The translations under genes were made by a program, and so were the position numbers. 64,000 nucleotides of DNA from the NCBI GenBank assembly GCA_965279195.1, contig CBDIHP010000030.1, forward strand, positions 101,234 to 165,233, in the 5' to 3' direction. Below, in pieces: positions 43,480 to 52,427 of the stretch. Within the stretch, counting starts at the first letter, position 1. Every line of letters starts with the position of its first letter. The notes below the pieces were generated by a model. That model searched no databases. It worked only from the letters and a program-made list of their open reading frames with translations, and was not told where the DNA came from. The DNA comes from CBDIHP01 sp965279195. Lineage in GTDB: Bacteria > Planctomycetota > Planctomycetia > Isosphaerales > Isosphaeraceae.

Positions 43480-44448
43480 ATGCTCTCGCGGGTCGCCGAC
43501 ACCCTCTACTGGATGAGCCGATACCTGGAGCGGGCCGAGCACACCGCGCGGGTGATCGACGTCAATTTGAACCTGATGCTCGACCAGTCGCCCGAACTCG
43601 CCGCCCCGCGCTGGGATCGGGTCCTGCTCGCGTTACGGGCCTCCGGCCCCGACACGCTCCAGGGCAACGACGCCTACACCGTCTGCCGGGCGCTGACGTT
43701 CGACCCCTCGATCCCCGCGTCGATCGTCTCGTCGATCGCCCGTGCCCGCGAGAACGCCCGGCAGGTCCGCGAGCTGATCTCTTCCGAGATGTGGGAACAG
43801 CTCAACCGGCTCTTCTTCCACGTCCGGAAATCGAGCCTCGAAGATATCTGGACCGGCCAGCCGCACGACTTCTTCCAGGCGGTCAAGGAGGGGGCCCACC
43901 TGTTCCAGGGCATCACCGACTCGACCATGACCCGGGGCGACGCCTATCAATTCATCGAGGTCGGCCGATACATCGAACGCGCCGGCGCCCTCTCGGCCCT
44001 GCTCGATGTGCATTTCAGCCGCTGGCGTGACCCGACCGGGACGCTCCCGCTCGAGGTCGGCGAGCACTTCGAGTGGATCGGCCTGCTGCGCTGCTGCACG
44101 GCGTTCGAGGCCTACTGCAAGGTCTACACGGCCGACCTCCACCCCGACCGGATCGCCGAGTTCCTCCTCCTGAATCCCGAGTTCCCGCACTCGGTCCGGT
44201 TCGCCGTCGATCGGCTCAAGGCGGCCCTGGAGGAGATCTCGGAGGACACCGGCTCGCGGACGTCCGGGCGGCTCGACCGCCTGGCCGGCCGGCTGGCTGC
44301 CTCGCTGTCCTTCGGCCAGATCGACGAGATCCTGGTCTCTGGTTTGCACAGCTATCTGGAGGAGCTGCTCCGCCAGTGCGGGCAGATCCATCACGCGATC
44401 CACCAGTGTTACATCGCCTACCCGATCGAGTCGGCGCTCGAGATCTGA
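43480..44448 (+). CDS. Alpha-E domain protein (DUF403)
   Basis: A 322-residue all-helical protein of the alpha-E family, which almost always accompanies the circularly permuted ATP-grasp ligase. It begins MLSRVADTLYWMSRYLERAE, the family's N-terminal signature. It continues with RARENARQVRELISSEMWEQ, the GDAYQFIEVGRYIERAGAL block and an FNFP-like helical end (HHAIHQCYIAYPIESALEI). No catalytic residues are known; a role as partner or substrate carrier of the ligase is inferred. It begins 94 bp after the ATP-grasp gene and ends 90 bp before the transglutaminase gene. Confidence 0.93.
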   Translation: MLSRVADTLYWMSRYLERAEHTARVIDVNLNLMLDQSPELAAPRWDRVLLALRASGPDTLQGNDAYTVCRALTFDPSIPASIVSSIARARENARQVRELISSEMWEQLNRLFFHVRKSSLEDIWTGQPHDFFQAVKEGAHLFQGITDSTMTRGDAYQFIEVGRYIERAGALSALLDVHFSRWRDPTGTLPLEVGEHFEWIGLLRCCTAFEAYCKVYTADLHPDRIAEFLLLNPEFPHSVRFAVDRLKAALEEISEDTGSRTSGRLDRLAGRLAASLSFGQIDEILVSGLHSYLEELLRQCGQIHHAIHQCYIAYPIESALEI

Positions 44449-44538
44449 ACGTCAGCCCTCGCCTGACCTCTCCGCCCTTCCGATCCAACCCCACGCGCGC
44501 CAACCGGAGCCTCTCCCCTCCGGACGGGACCGATCCCC

Positions 44539-45489
44539 ATGTTCTACTCGATCAAGCACATCACCCGGTATCGATACAGCAACCCGATCTCCGAGAGCCT
44601 CATGGAGCTCCGGATGCATCCGAGGAGCGAGGGGAACCAGCGCTGCTGGAACTTCGCCGTCCGGACCGCCCCGCGCACCCGGATCGCCTCCTATCGGGAC
44701 TCCCTCAATAACACGGTCCATCACTTCGACGTCCCCGGCCGCCACAGCCGACTGACGATCTCGGCCGAGTCGCTCGTCGAGTTCACCCCGACCTCCGAAC
44801 TGCCCGACACCCTGCCCCCCACCGCCTGGGACGAACTCGACGCGATGGTCGCCGAGGGCGAGGGCTGGGAGATGCTCATGCCCAGCCATTACGCCCACCC
44901 CACCGAACTGCTCCGCGAGCTGGCGATGGAGTTGGGCCTCAGGCGCGGCCGTGATCCCCTCTCGACTCTCCGCATGCTCAACACCGCCGTCTACGACGCG
45001 CTCGATTATGTTCCCAAATCCACATCGGTGGATTCCCGCGTGGATGACGTCCTCGCCGCCCGGCGGGGCGTCTGCCAGGACTTCGCCCACGTGATGATCG
45101 GCCTGGTCCGCGACCTGGGCATCCCCTGCCGCTACGTCAGCGGCTACCTCTACCACAACGTCGCCGACCAGTCGCACGTCGCGCCCGACGCCACCCACGC
45201 CTGGGTCGAGGCCCTGTTGCCGGACCTCGGCTGGGTCGGCTTCGACCCGACGAACAACATCCTGACCGTCGACCGCCACATCCGCACCGCCGTCGGCCGC
45301 GACTACGGCGACGTCCCCCCCACCCGCGGCGTCTTCAAGGGCGAGGCCGAGAGCGAGCTGTCCGTCGAGGTCAAGGTCACCCCCACCTCCGCCCCCGTCA
45401 TCGAAGAGCCCGTCATCCCCGCGAGCTGGATGAACGAACCCGATGAGCCGGCGCTGACGGTCCAGCAACAGCAGCAGCAACAGCAGTGA
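44539..45489 (+). CDS. Transglutaminase-like cysteine peptidase with C-terminal poly-Gln tail
   Basis: A 316-residue protein with the bacterial transglutaminase N-terminal beta domain (FYSIKHITRYRYSNPISESL) and the papain-like core. The catalytic triad is Cys179 in RRGVCQDFAH, His220 in DATHAWVEALL and Asp236 in VGFDPTNN. It is the third gene of the ATP-grasp/alpha-E triad; members are predicted to cut or exchange amide bonds made by the ligase. After the core an acidic linker of about 60 residues ends in eight consecutive glutamines (residues 309-316, mixed CAG and CAA codons) right before the stop. Poly-Gln at the end of a transglutaminase-fold enzyme is odd, because glutamine is the classical acyl donor. 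Confidence 0.93.
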   Translation: MFYSIKHITRYRYSNPISESLMELRMHPRSEGNQRCWNFAVRTAPRTRIASYRDSLNNTVHHFDVPGRHSRLTISAESLVEFTPTSELPDTLPPTAWDELDAMVAEGEGWEMLMPSHYAHPTELLRELAMELGLRRGRDPLSTLRMLNTAVYDALDYVPKSTSVDSRVDDVLAARRGVCQDFAHVMIGLVRDLGIPCRYVSGYLYHNVADQSHVAPDATHAWVEALLPDLGWVGFDPTNNILTVDRHIRTAVGRDYGDVPPTRGVFKGEAESELSVEVKVTPTSAPVIEEPVIPASWMNEPDEPALTVQQQQQQQQ

Positions 45490-45494
45490 TTTCC

Positions 45495-45540
45495 GCCTTC
45501 GATCGAAGGCAAGGAGTGCGGAAGCTCGCTTCCGCACTCC
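45495..45540. terminator. Tandem hairpins between convergent transglutaminase and VIT/vWA genes
   Basis: Two perfect hairpins lie side by side. GCCTTC-GATC-GAAGGC is at 45495-45510. A 12-bp stem with CTCG loop is at 45513-45540, GGAGTGCGGAAG pairing with CTTCCGCACTCC. A third weaker GC-rich repeat (CCGCC/GGCGG) follows near 45562-45578. None has a clear T tract. They probably end transcription from both sides, and the cluster could also be a REP-like element. Confidence 0.6.
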
Positions 45541-45586
45541 GGGCTCGCGGGAGATCCGCCCCCGCCGCACAGGCGGGAGCTACAGA

Positions 45587-47944
45587 TTACCGCGTCTTCG
45601 GCGGGTCGACCCGGTAGACCTGGCCGCCGAGGTTGACGGTCACGGCCTCATCGAAGCTGAGGTACTGGTTCTGCTCGGCCGACTGGGACCGGGCGAGCTT
45701 GAAGAACTCGTCGCTGAACTGCTCGACCGTCCGGGCCTTCGCCTCGTCCTCAGGCTTGACCTCGGAGTCGACCCAGCGGTTGTCCTTCCGGAAGAACGTC
45801 TTGTTGCCCACCTGGCGGACGGAGGCCTGGCCCTGCCCAGGGCCGGCAACCCCCAGGCCGGCGGTCGTTCCAACGGCGGGAAGAGGCGCGGAGGATTTGC
45901 CGACGAGCTGGCGTCGGAGATCCGACGACGGTGCCCGGCCCATCATCCCACCCACGGCGCCACCCATCGCGCCCTGTCCGCCCGGGCCGCCCATCATGCC
46001 GGCCATGCCCTGGTCGGCCCCGGCCGAGGCGGCGTAGCGGAAGGACAGGTCGCCCGCCACGTTCTGGGCCTGATTATAGGCCTGCTTGGCCCCGCGCTGG
46101 TCGAACCCAGACCGTCCCTCGGCCGCCTTCAGCGCGGTGAGGTTATCTCCGGCGCGTCTGCCGTTCTCCATCCTCGCGTGGAGCTGCACACGTTCGTCGG
46201 CCAGGAACGCGGTGTACGGAGTCAGGATTCCATACTTCTTACTCAATTCGACCAGTTCATCCGTCAATTCCTTGTTGGAACCGTTGAGGTCGATCTGGTC
46301 GATGATGTATCCCACCCGGCGGATCGCCCAGAGCTTCTCGACAAACTCGTGCGACTTCCCCTCGCCCGACCGCGCCAGCTCGGCCGGGAACTCGTGGTGG
46401 ACCGTCTCGCCACCGACCTTGCCGCTCACCCGGACTGTCGTCGCGCCCGACTGCTTGTAGCGGCCGACCCACACGAGCTGGCCCCCATCGAACAGGTCCG
46501 GCAGGTCGCGCGGATAGGTCCGGTTCAGGTCGGTGTTGTTCATGTTCACCGAAATCTGAGTCAACGCCGGGCTTGTGATCCGGGAGTAGAACGCCGCGAC
46601 CTTGGACTCGATCGAGTCGTCCGGCTTCACATACTCGCTGATGCCCCCATGGGCGCCGCTGATCCGGTCGAGGAGGCGGGAATTGACGTCGAACCCGACC
46701 CCGAACGAGAAGATCCGGGCGTGGGACTTGTTCGACTCCTTCGCGATCTCGGCGATCTTCAGCTCCTTCGTCTCGCCGGCCGTCGGCAGGCCGTCGGTCA
46801 GGAAGAGCAGATACTTGGGCCGGTCGTCCTGCGGCAGCATGGCCAGGCCGGTCTTCAGGGCCTCGCTGATATTGGTGCTGCCGCCGGCATAGATGTTACT
46901 GACGAACCGCTCGGCCTCGGCGCGGGTCTTCGAATCGTAGCGCTGGAGCTCGGGTTTGAACGTTTCCACGCGGTCGTCATAGACCACGATGTTGAACGTG
47001 TCGTCCTCGCGCAAATTCGACAGAACAAAGCCAAGTGCGTTCCGGGCCTGCTCGATCTTCTTGCCGGCCATCGAACCCGAACGGTCGAGCACGAACACGA
47101 CCGTCTTGGGCTTCGGCTTCTGGTCCGGGGGCCGCACACGCGGGCTGGCGAGCAGCAGGAAGTAGCCGTCCTCGCCGCCGGACGGCTTGTAGCTCAGGAC
47201 CGACATCCCGAGCGCACCGTCCGCCAGGGTGTAGAGCAGGCGGAAGTCGGACGTCGGCACGACGTGCCTCAGCTCCAGCGTCACCCGGGCGTCGCGCTCG
47301 CCGGGCCGCTCGACCCTCGGGTCGTAGCTGGGCGAGTAGACCGACTTGATCGGGTCCTTGCTCTCGATGCGCAAGTCCACCGACAGCTTCTGGATTGGCT
47401 TCGCGGTGAACTTCTGGGTCGAGAACGGGTACGAGAATTCGACGAGGTCCCGCTCCCGCTTGAGGAGCTGGGTGAACCGCATCGTCACCTTCCGTTCGGC
47501 CCCGGCGGGGATGGGGAAGACGCTGGTCTTGAACAGCCCGCGCCCCATGTACTCCAGCAAGGCCGGGTCGCGCTTGGTGCGGACGATCTCCTCATAGATC
47601 CGCCGCGCCTCGTCCCTGGGCAGGATTCGGCCGGGCATCTCCTTGCCGTCGACCATCAGGACGAAGTTCTGGATCGCCCCTTCCTCGGGTAGAGGGAAGA
47701 GGTATTCGGACTCGATCGTGACCGAGCTGGGATTGTAAAAGGTTTGCGAGATCTGGACTTCCGCCACCTGGTCGCGGATCCGGCCGTCCACCGAGACCTC
47801 GCGGATCTCGTAGGCCCCGGCGATCGGCTGGTTGGGCCGTCGGTCGAAGATGATCCCCTGCGCACCGACGTCGTGCACCCAGATCGAGGAAACAAATCCA
47901 ATCGCCAGGAATGACGAAACGAAGCCAATCCGCCCGCGTTGCAT
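45587..47944 (-). CDS. Secreted VIT and von Willebrand factor A domain protein
   Basis: A 785-residue exported protein. The signal peptide is followed by a VIT domain (about residues 35-165, with YLFPLPEEGAIQNFVLMVDG and PGRILPRDEARRIYEEIVRT). A vWA domain follows (about 275-445) with the metal-ion-dependent adhesion motif FVLDRSGSMAGKK (DxSxS) and the LFLTDGLPTAGE strand. The C-terminal third has a Gly/Met-rich stretch (MAGMMGGPGGQGAMGGAVGG) and a charged tail. ATG 47944 is preferred over the ATG six bases earlier because GGAGG is eight bases from it. Homologues resemble the inter-alpha-trypsin-inhibitor and sortase-target families and likely mediate adhesion; no LPxTG motif is visible. Confidence 0.92.
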   Translation of the reverse strand: MQRGRIGFVSSFLAIGFVSSIWVHDVGAQGIIFDRRPNQPIAGAYEIREVSVDGRIRDQVAEVQISQTFYNPSSVTIESEYLFPLPEEGAIQNFVLMVDGKEMPGRILPRDEARRIYEEIVRTKRDPALLEYMGRGLFKTSVFPIPAGAERKVTMRFTQLLKRERDLVEFSYPFSTQKFTAKPIQKLSVDLRIESKDPIKSVYSPSYDPRVERPGERDARVTLELRHVVPTSDFRLLYTLADGALGMSVLSYKPSGGEDGYFLLLASPRVRPPDQKPKPKTVVFVLDRSGSMAGKKIEQARNALGFVLSNLREDDTFNIVVYDDRVETFKPELQRYDSKTRAEAERFVSNIYAGGSTNISEALKTGLAMLPQDDRPKYLLFLTDGLPTAGETKELKIAEIAKESNKSHARIFSFGVGFDVNSRLLDRISGAHGGISEYVKPDDSIESKVAAFYSRITSPALTQISVNMNNTDLNRTYPRDLPDLFDGGQLVWVGRYKQSGATTVRVSGKVGGETVHHEFPAELARSGEGKSHEFVEKLWAIRRVGYIIDQIDLNGSNKELTDELVELSKKYGILTPYTAFLADERVQLHARMENGRRAGDNLTALKAAEGRSGFDQRGAKQAYNQAQNVAGDLSFRYAASAGADQGMAGMMGGPGGQGAMGGAVGGMMGRAPSSDLRRQLVGKSSAPLPAVGTTAGLGVAGPGQGQASVRQVGNKTFFRKDNRWVDSEVKPEDEAKARTVEQFSDEFFKLARSQSAEQNQYLSFDEAVTVNLGGQVYRVDPPKTR

Positions 47945-48318
47945 GGCCATCGCCTCCAGGAGCCGGGGTGGGGAGGGGGTCGAACTCGCACGATCGGCCC
48001 TCTACCCCCTTTGACGCACCCGGGATCACTTTCTTAGCAAGGAAAACCTCAAGAATGTGGCGGCGGGGAATCGAACCATTCCCAAAGTCCAGGCGGTCTG
48101 ACGATTTGTATTGAACGGCCGGCCTCGATCGATTGAAATTGAATATTCCAAATCCGCCGGGATTCCCCCTCTGGAACCGCCCCCCGCGTTCGCGGGCCAG
48201 CCCGGTACGATCCGTTCCATCCGTCCGATCCGCACGACCCTTCGCCCACGCACGGCCGTTTCGCCGTGCGCGGAACTGGCTTCGTTCGGCCAAGGACCTT
48301 TCGGGGAGTCTGCCGGCC
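47945..48318. other. Divergent region between VIT/vWA and DUF362 genes
   Basis: About 370 bp without a supported gene. It carries a candidate rightward promoter (listed separately). A GGGGAATCGAACC stretch near 48065 looks like a tRNA T-arm on the minus strand, but the stem does not pair. The stretch from about 48030 to 48160 is more AT-rich than its surroundings, as expected for a regulatory region. Confidence 0.4.
48111..48139 (+). promoter_or_regulatory. Possible promoter for the DUF362 gene
   Basis: TTGAAC (48111-48116) and TGAAAT (48134-48139) are 17 bp apart, matching the sigma70 consensus at 4 of 6 positions each, in the AT-richest part of the gap. The resulting leader would be about 170 nt. 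Confidence 0.35.
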
Positions 48319-49551
48319 ATGACCGATCGCTATCCCTGCGGCACCCTCAGGCGCCGCGACTTCCTCGCCGCGGCCGCCTCCGCCTCGGCCCTGCCGCTTT
48401 TCACGGCCACCCACGTCTCCGCCCAGGAGAAGCCGAAGGCCAAGTCGGGCACCAAGCCCGTCCTGGGCGACGGTTCCCTCGGCCTTCCCGGCCCGTACCC
48501 CGGCAAGGTGGTCGAGGTCAAGAACCCCAAGATGATCGTGAACGGCCAGAAGAGCCGCGAGGCGGTCAAGGCGACGTTCGCCAAAGGGCTGACCGCCCTC
48601 ACCGGCACGGACGACGTGGTCGAGGCGTGGAAGACGTTCGTCGAGCCCGGCGACGTGGTCGGCATCAAGGTCGTGCCGAACGGATACCCGAACGTCCACA
48701 CCTCCTATGAGGTGGTCCTGGAGGTCATCGACGGCCTCAAGGCGGCGGGCATCAAGACGAAGGACATGCTCGTCTTCGACCGCTACAAGTCGGAGTTCAT
48801 GGACGCCGGCTACCAGAAGATCCTGCCCGACGGCATCCTCTGGGGCGGCGAGACCCCGATCGGCGACGGCTCCCAGCTCATGACGACGTTCCCGGGCAAC
48901 GACCCGATCGCCGGGTACGACCCCGACGAGTACATGGAGATGAACCTCGTCAACCGCGGCCACGACCCCAAGGACGACCGGAACTTCCGGTCCCACCTGG
49001 GTCTGGTCGTGACCCGCCGGGTCAACAAGCTGATCCTCCTGCCGGTGGTCAAGGACCACGGCTCGGCGGGCGTCACCGGCTGCCTCAAGAACATGAGCCA
49101 CGGCCTGGTGAACAACGTCGCGCGGTCGCACAGCACGCCCGACACCAACGCGTGCAACCAGTTCATCCCGCAGGTGGTCACCCACCCGATCATCCGCAAG
49201 AAGTGCGTCCTCCAGATCATGGACGGCATCCGCGCGGTGTACCAGGGCGGCCCGTTCGGCTACGCCCAGAACAAGCACTGGAGCTGGGACCACAACAGCA
49301 TCTACTTCGCCACCGACCCCGTCGCCCTCGACCACGTCGAGTGGACCGTGGTCGACGCCAAGCGCAAGGAGATGGGCCTGGCCCCCGTTGGCTCCGTGGG
49401 CAAGCTCGGCCAGGACGCCCACCGCGAGGGCTTCGACATGCGTCAGCCCCAGCACATCCCCCTCGCCGGCAATCTCGGCCTGGGCATCTTCGACTTCAAG
49501 TCGCCGCTCGGCCGCCGGCACTCGATCGATCACAAGACGATCACCATTTGA
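48319..49551 (+). CDS. Tat-exported DUF362 domain protein
   Basis: A 410-residue protein with a twin-arginine signal at its N-terminus (LRRRDFLAAAASASALPL, about residues 9-26, cut after HVSAQ). The rest matches DUF362, seen in FVEPGDVVGIKVVPNGYPNV, LILLPVVKDHGSAGVTGCLK and FATDPVALDHVEWTVVDAKR. Unlike many DUF362 proteins there is no attached ferredoxin domain. Tat export implies that it folds, perhaps with a cofactor, in the cytoplasm. The ATG at 48319 is used because the signal peptide begins right there; upstream in-frame codons are non-typical. Function is unknown. Confidence 0.88.
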   Translation: MTDRYPCGTLRRRDFLAAAASASALPLFTATHVSAQEKPKAKSGTKPVLGDGSLGLPGPYPGKVVEVKNPKMIVNGQKSREAVKATFAKGLTALTGTDDVVEAWKTFVEPGDVVGIKVVPNGYPNVHTSYEVVLEVIDGLKAAGIKTKDMLVFDRYKSEFMDAGYQKILPDGILWGGETPIGDGSQLMTTFPGNDPIAGYDPDEYMEMNLVNRGHDPKDDRNFRSHLGLVVTRRVNKLILLPVVKDHGSAGVTGCLKNMSHGLVNNVARSHSTPDTNACNQFIPQVVTHPIIRKKCVLQIMDGIRAVYQGGPFGYAQNKHWSWDHNSIYFATDPVALDHVEWTVVDAKRKEMGLAPVGSVGKLGQDAHREGFDMRQPQHIPLAGNLGLGIFDFKSPLGRRHSIDHKTITI

Positions 49552-49695
49552 TCGCAGGGTGTGGTGCCTCGCGGACCAACGGGACGCGAGGCACCGCCCC
49601 GGAGAACATCGGCCCGAAGGTTCATCCGAACGCGTGCCCGAGATGCGGTGCGGAGGTCGCGAAGACGCGGCCAAAACACCCCACGCAGAAATGAA

Positions 49696-49731
49696 AATGC
49701 CCCGCGCGGACATCTGTCCGCGCGGGGCATT
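49696..49731. terminator. Strong hairpin between convergent DUF362 and DUF1559 genes
   Basis: A perfect 17-bp stem (49696-49712 with 49715-49731) around the palindromic GCGCGGACA core, ending in GGATTTGTT on the plus side and preceded by GAAA on the other. It is a likely bidirectional rho-independent terminator. Confidence 0.85.
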
Positions 49732-49752
49732 GGATTTGTTCAAGTGTGCAGA

Positions 49753-50838
49753 TCAATAGGCATCCGCACTGACGACCTCGCCGCCGGCCTTGGTGCCGAG
49801 GGCCCACCAGGTGGCCTGGTTGACGGAGTCCTTAATGAACTTGACGGAGCCATCGCCGAACAGGACGTTGACGCCGCCGGGGTGATAGCTGCGGGCGCCG
49901 AAGAGGCCGTTGCCGGCGGGGCCGATGTTGTTGATGTTCCAGCTCGCGCAGTCGGGGAACCGGGAGTTCGGGGTCAAGACGGTGTTCGCCGAGGCGCCGA
50001 CGCCGACGCGGCCGTTGGCCCAGAAGGCGTGGGCGGCGCCCCATTGCATGGTGCTGGTGTTGGCCGTCAGGCTGCCGTTGTTGTAGGCCGCGCCGGTGTC
50101 GTTCCGCTTCAGGGTGGCGCAGGCCGCGTTGTAGGCGGCGAGGTCGGCCTGATTGTTGGGGAAGGTGGCCGCGTTGCCGGCGCTCCAGGGGCTCTGGTAG
50201 GCGTCGCCTCGGTGCAGGGCGCCGTTCATGTCGCCGCGCACGACCTCGAAAACAGCGATGGTGTTGCTGGTGCCGTCGGTGAAGCCCGCGAACGAGATAG
50301 CCGTGGCGTAGGCGAACGGTCCGCTCTGGGGGTTCCCGTTGGCGGCGTCGCCCCAGTTCCACTGCGGGCCGAAGCTCGCGGCGTAGTCGGTCCCCGAGAA
50401 GAGCGCGTTGCCGGCGTTCTCGCTGGGGCAGAGGTACGTATTCATGACGGCATAGCTGACCGTCGTGTTGATGAAGTTGGATCCGCCATAGACCGCCGGG
50501 ATCGAGAAGTTGAAGGCGTTGTAGAGGTTCCCGCCCTCGATCTGGCCGGCGACGCGCAGCAGCACGCTCGGGCCCTGGTCGGGGCTGGTCGAATTCACGT
50601 TCGTGACGTTGTTGCTGATGATCATCGCCAGCGGCGGGAAGGCGTTGTTGGCGCTGGCGTAGTTGTGCAGCGCCAGGCCGATCTGCTTGAGGTTATTGAT
50701 GCACTGCGCCCGGCGGGCGGCCTCTCGGGCCGACTGCACGGCCGGCAGTAGGAGCGCGATCAGGACGGCGATGATGGCGATGACGACGAGGAGTTCGATC
50801 AGCGTGAACCCCCGGCGCGACCTGGAGAGATGGGACAT
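49753..50838 (-). CDS. DUF1559 type II secretion/type IV pilin-like protein
   Basis: A 361-residue pseudopilin of the DUF1559 family, present in dozens to hundreds of copies in planctomycetes. The N-terminal prepilin peptidase site and hydrophobic helix are clear: RRGFTLIELLVVIAIIAVLI, cleaved after the glycine, then LLPAVQSAREAARRAQC. The globular domain ends in the family's conserved block VNVLFGDGSVKFIKDSVN. ATG 50838 has GGAG six bases upstream; a longer reading would add 47 arginine-rich residues before the pilin signal. It follows a small lipoprotein gene on the same strand, an arrangement commonly seen with DUF1559 genes. Confidence 0.95.
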   Translation of the reverse strand: MSHLSRSRRGFTLIELLVVIAIIAVLIALLLPAVQSAREAARRAQCINNLKQIGLALHNYASANNAFPPLAMIISNNVTNVNSTSPDQGPSVLLRVAGQIEGGNLYNAFNFSIPAVYGGSNFINTTVSYAVMNTYLCPSENAGNALFSGTDYAASFGPQWNWGDAANGNPQSGPFAYATAISFAGFTDGTSNTIAVFEVVRGDMNGALHRGDAYQSPWSAGNAATFPNNQADLAAYNAACATLKRNDTGAAYNNGSLTANTSTMQWGAAHAFWANGRVGVGASANTVLTPNSRFPDCASWNINNIGPAGNGLFGARSYHPGGVNVLFGDGSVKFIKDSVNQATWWALGTKAGGEVVSADAY

Positions 50839-50920
50839 GCGCAAGCTCCGGTTGAGGATCGCTGTCGGATGAACGGATGGACGAGACCGCTGGTATGAGA
50901 GGGATGCGTATCGGGGGGCC

Positions 50921-51127
50921 TCAGCCCTTCTTGGCCTTCGCCTTGCCCTTGGGGCTGGACGGATCGGGGAGTTCCTCACCCTTCATCTCGGGGAGCGGGC
51001 CGCCCCCTTCGTACTTCTTGGGCTCGCCGGACATCATGCCCCCGTCCGAGCACCCGGCCAGGCCGAGCATGCCGAGGGAACCCAGCGCCAGCAAATCGCG
51101 GCACAGAACACGTCGCGTCATGGACAC
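50921..51127 (-). CDS. Small lipoprotein
   Basis: A 68-residue protein with a lipoprotein signal ending in the lipobox LAGC (LGSLGMLGLAGCSDGGMMSG), so it would be lipidated on that cysteine. The mature part of about 45 residues is Pro-, Gly-, Glu- and Lys-rich and ends in KGKAKAKKG. The start is GTG 51127. AGGAGGAG lies exactly eight bases upstream, whereas the ATG two codons later is too far from it. It sits 82 bp upstream of the DUF1559 pilin gene and 43 bp downstream of the next gene, all on the minus strand. Function unknown. Confidence 0.78.
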   Translation of the reverse strand: MSMTRRVLCRDLLALGSLGMLGLAGCSDGGMMSGEPKKYEGGGPLPEMKGEELPDPSSPKGKAKAKKG

Positions 51128-51170
51128 GTGTCGAACTCCTCCTGTTGACGATCGTCTCATTGGGCGGAAA

Positions 51171-52205
51171 TCAGCGGCTGTCGGACTTCGGGCGGTGGCT
51201 GTACTGGAAGACCCGCTCGGCGGCAGCGAGGGCGTCCTTGTTGTCGTGGACCACGCCGTAGAGCGTCAGGGCCATCACGACCTCGGTGTAGTTCACGTTC
51301 TTCGGCTGGCCCGTGTACGAGACCTCCTTGCCGACGCCCGTGCGGCTGTTGCCCGTGACGTCGACCTCGCCGCTCTCCTTGATCCGGCCGAGTTCCCACG
51401 TCACCGCGGCCGGCAAGGCGGCCTCGAATTCGGGGATGTTGACATGCAGGGCCAGGACCTGTCCGAAGAGGATCGAGACGACGTTGTAGCTGGAGTCCCG
51501 CCCGCCGTTCTCGATGAAGACGCCGTCCTTGTCGCGGAGGGTGAGCGCGTGGCGGATCAGGCGCCGGGAGGTCGCGACGAGTTCGTCGTCCTTCAGGAAC
51601 ACGCCGCAGGTCCCGAACGCCTTCGCGGCGATGATGATCCGGTTCACCGCCTTGCTGCTGTTGCGGATGATCGTGTGGTAGCCGGCGCTGATGAACGCGC
51701 AGGCCTTGCGGACCATCGGTTCGAGGGCGGCGAGTCGGTCGCGGAAGTGGGCCTCGTGCGGCGACTCCCCGATCACCAGGCTCATCCGGCCGAATTCCTG
51801 GAGGAAGAAGAACGCGGTCTCCACCGCCGCGCCGAACGGCCGGGCACTCTTGCCGTTCGGCCGGATCTCCGCCTCGAATCCGCCGTCGGGCCGCTGGTGG
51901 GCGAAGGCGACCTCGATCCCCTTCCAGGCACGGTCGGCCGCCGCGAGATCGCCCGCGACGACCGAAGCGATCACCGCGCGGCAACTCCCACGCTGGGGGC
52001 CCGCTTCGAGCCATTTGCCGACGGCGCGGTTCGTCCCGGTAAGCCCATTGGCGTCGGGGAAGTCGTTCTTGTGGAGTTCCGCGAGTCGTTCCGGCGGGAA
52101 TGACTTGAGGATGTCATACTCGCTTCGCCTCGGTGCCCCGCCCTCGACGCGAGCCGATGAACAGATGAGGGCAAGACCCAGGAAACCAAGTGCTGCAACT
52201 CTCAT
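51171..52205 (-). CDS. Secreted helical protein of unknown function
   Basis: A 344-residue exported protein with signal peptide at about residues 1-23 (AALGFLGLALICSSARVEGG). The mature part is mostly helical with regularly spaced helices and conserved-looking loops such as HQRPDGGFEAEIRPNG, DKDGVFIENGGRDSSYNVVS and YTGQPKNVNYTEVVMALTLY. This suggests an alpha/alpha toroid like those of glycan lyases or glycosidases. I recognise no catalytic signature. It is the first of three minus-strand genes leading to the lipoprotein and the pseudopilin. The ATG has a weak ribosome site. Confidence 0.6.
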   Translation of the reverse strand: MRVAALGFLGLALICSSARVEGGAPRRSEYDILKSFPPERLAELHKNDFPDANGLTGTNRAVGKWLEAGPQRGSCRAVIASVVAGDLAAADRAWKGIEVAFAHQRPDGGFEAEIRPNGKSARPFGAAVETAFFFLQEFGRMSLVIGESPHEAHFRDRLAALEPMVRKACAFISAGYHTIIRNSSKAVNRIIIAAKAFGTCGVFLKDDELVATSRRLIRHALTLRDKDGVFIENGGRDSSYNVVSILFGQVLALHVNIPEFEAALPAAVTWELGRIKESGEVDVTGNSRTGVGKEVSYTGQPKNVNYTEVVMALTLYGVVHDNKDALAAAERVFQYSHRPKSDSR

Positions 52206-52427
52206 GGGTGCGTCCAGGCTGTCGGGGCTGCGACTCGTCGTTGTGCACGCGCGAGCACGACATTAGCACGCCGCACGGGTGGCGGTGATCCCGTGGCACG
52301 CACAGCGATCGGCCCACCCGGGGCGATTTGTGTTATCCGCGTCAGCAATCATGATGGTCTGAGGACGGCACTCTAACGCGCGGCGGGTCCGGCGTACATG
52401 ATGAACCGACCTGGAATCAACACGGGC

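Noticed and set aside
45463..45486. CAG microsatellite as a purely DNA-level repeat
   Set aside because: The eight codons mix CAG and CAA and stay in frame to the stop, so I treat it as a coding feature. Slippage origin is still possible.
48060..48120. Minus-strand tRNA suggested by a GGTTCGATTCCCC stretch
   Set aside because: With the canonical T loop the T stem does not pair, and there is no D arm or acceptor partner at the right distance.
49600..49695. Short zinc-ribbon-like peptide (CPRCGAEV) after the DUF362 gene
   Set aside because: It is only the tail of an out-of-frame reading with no start or ribosome site of its own. Chance or a remnant is more likely than a gene.
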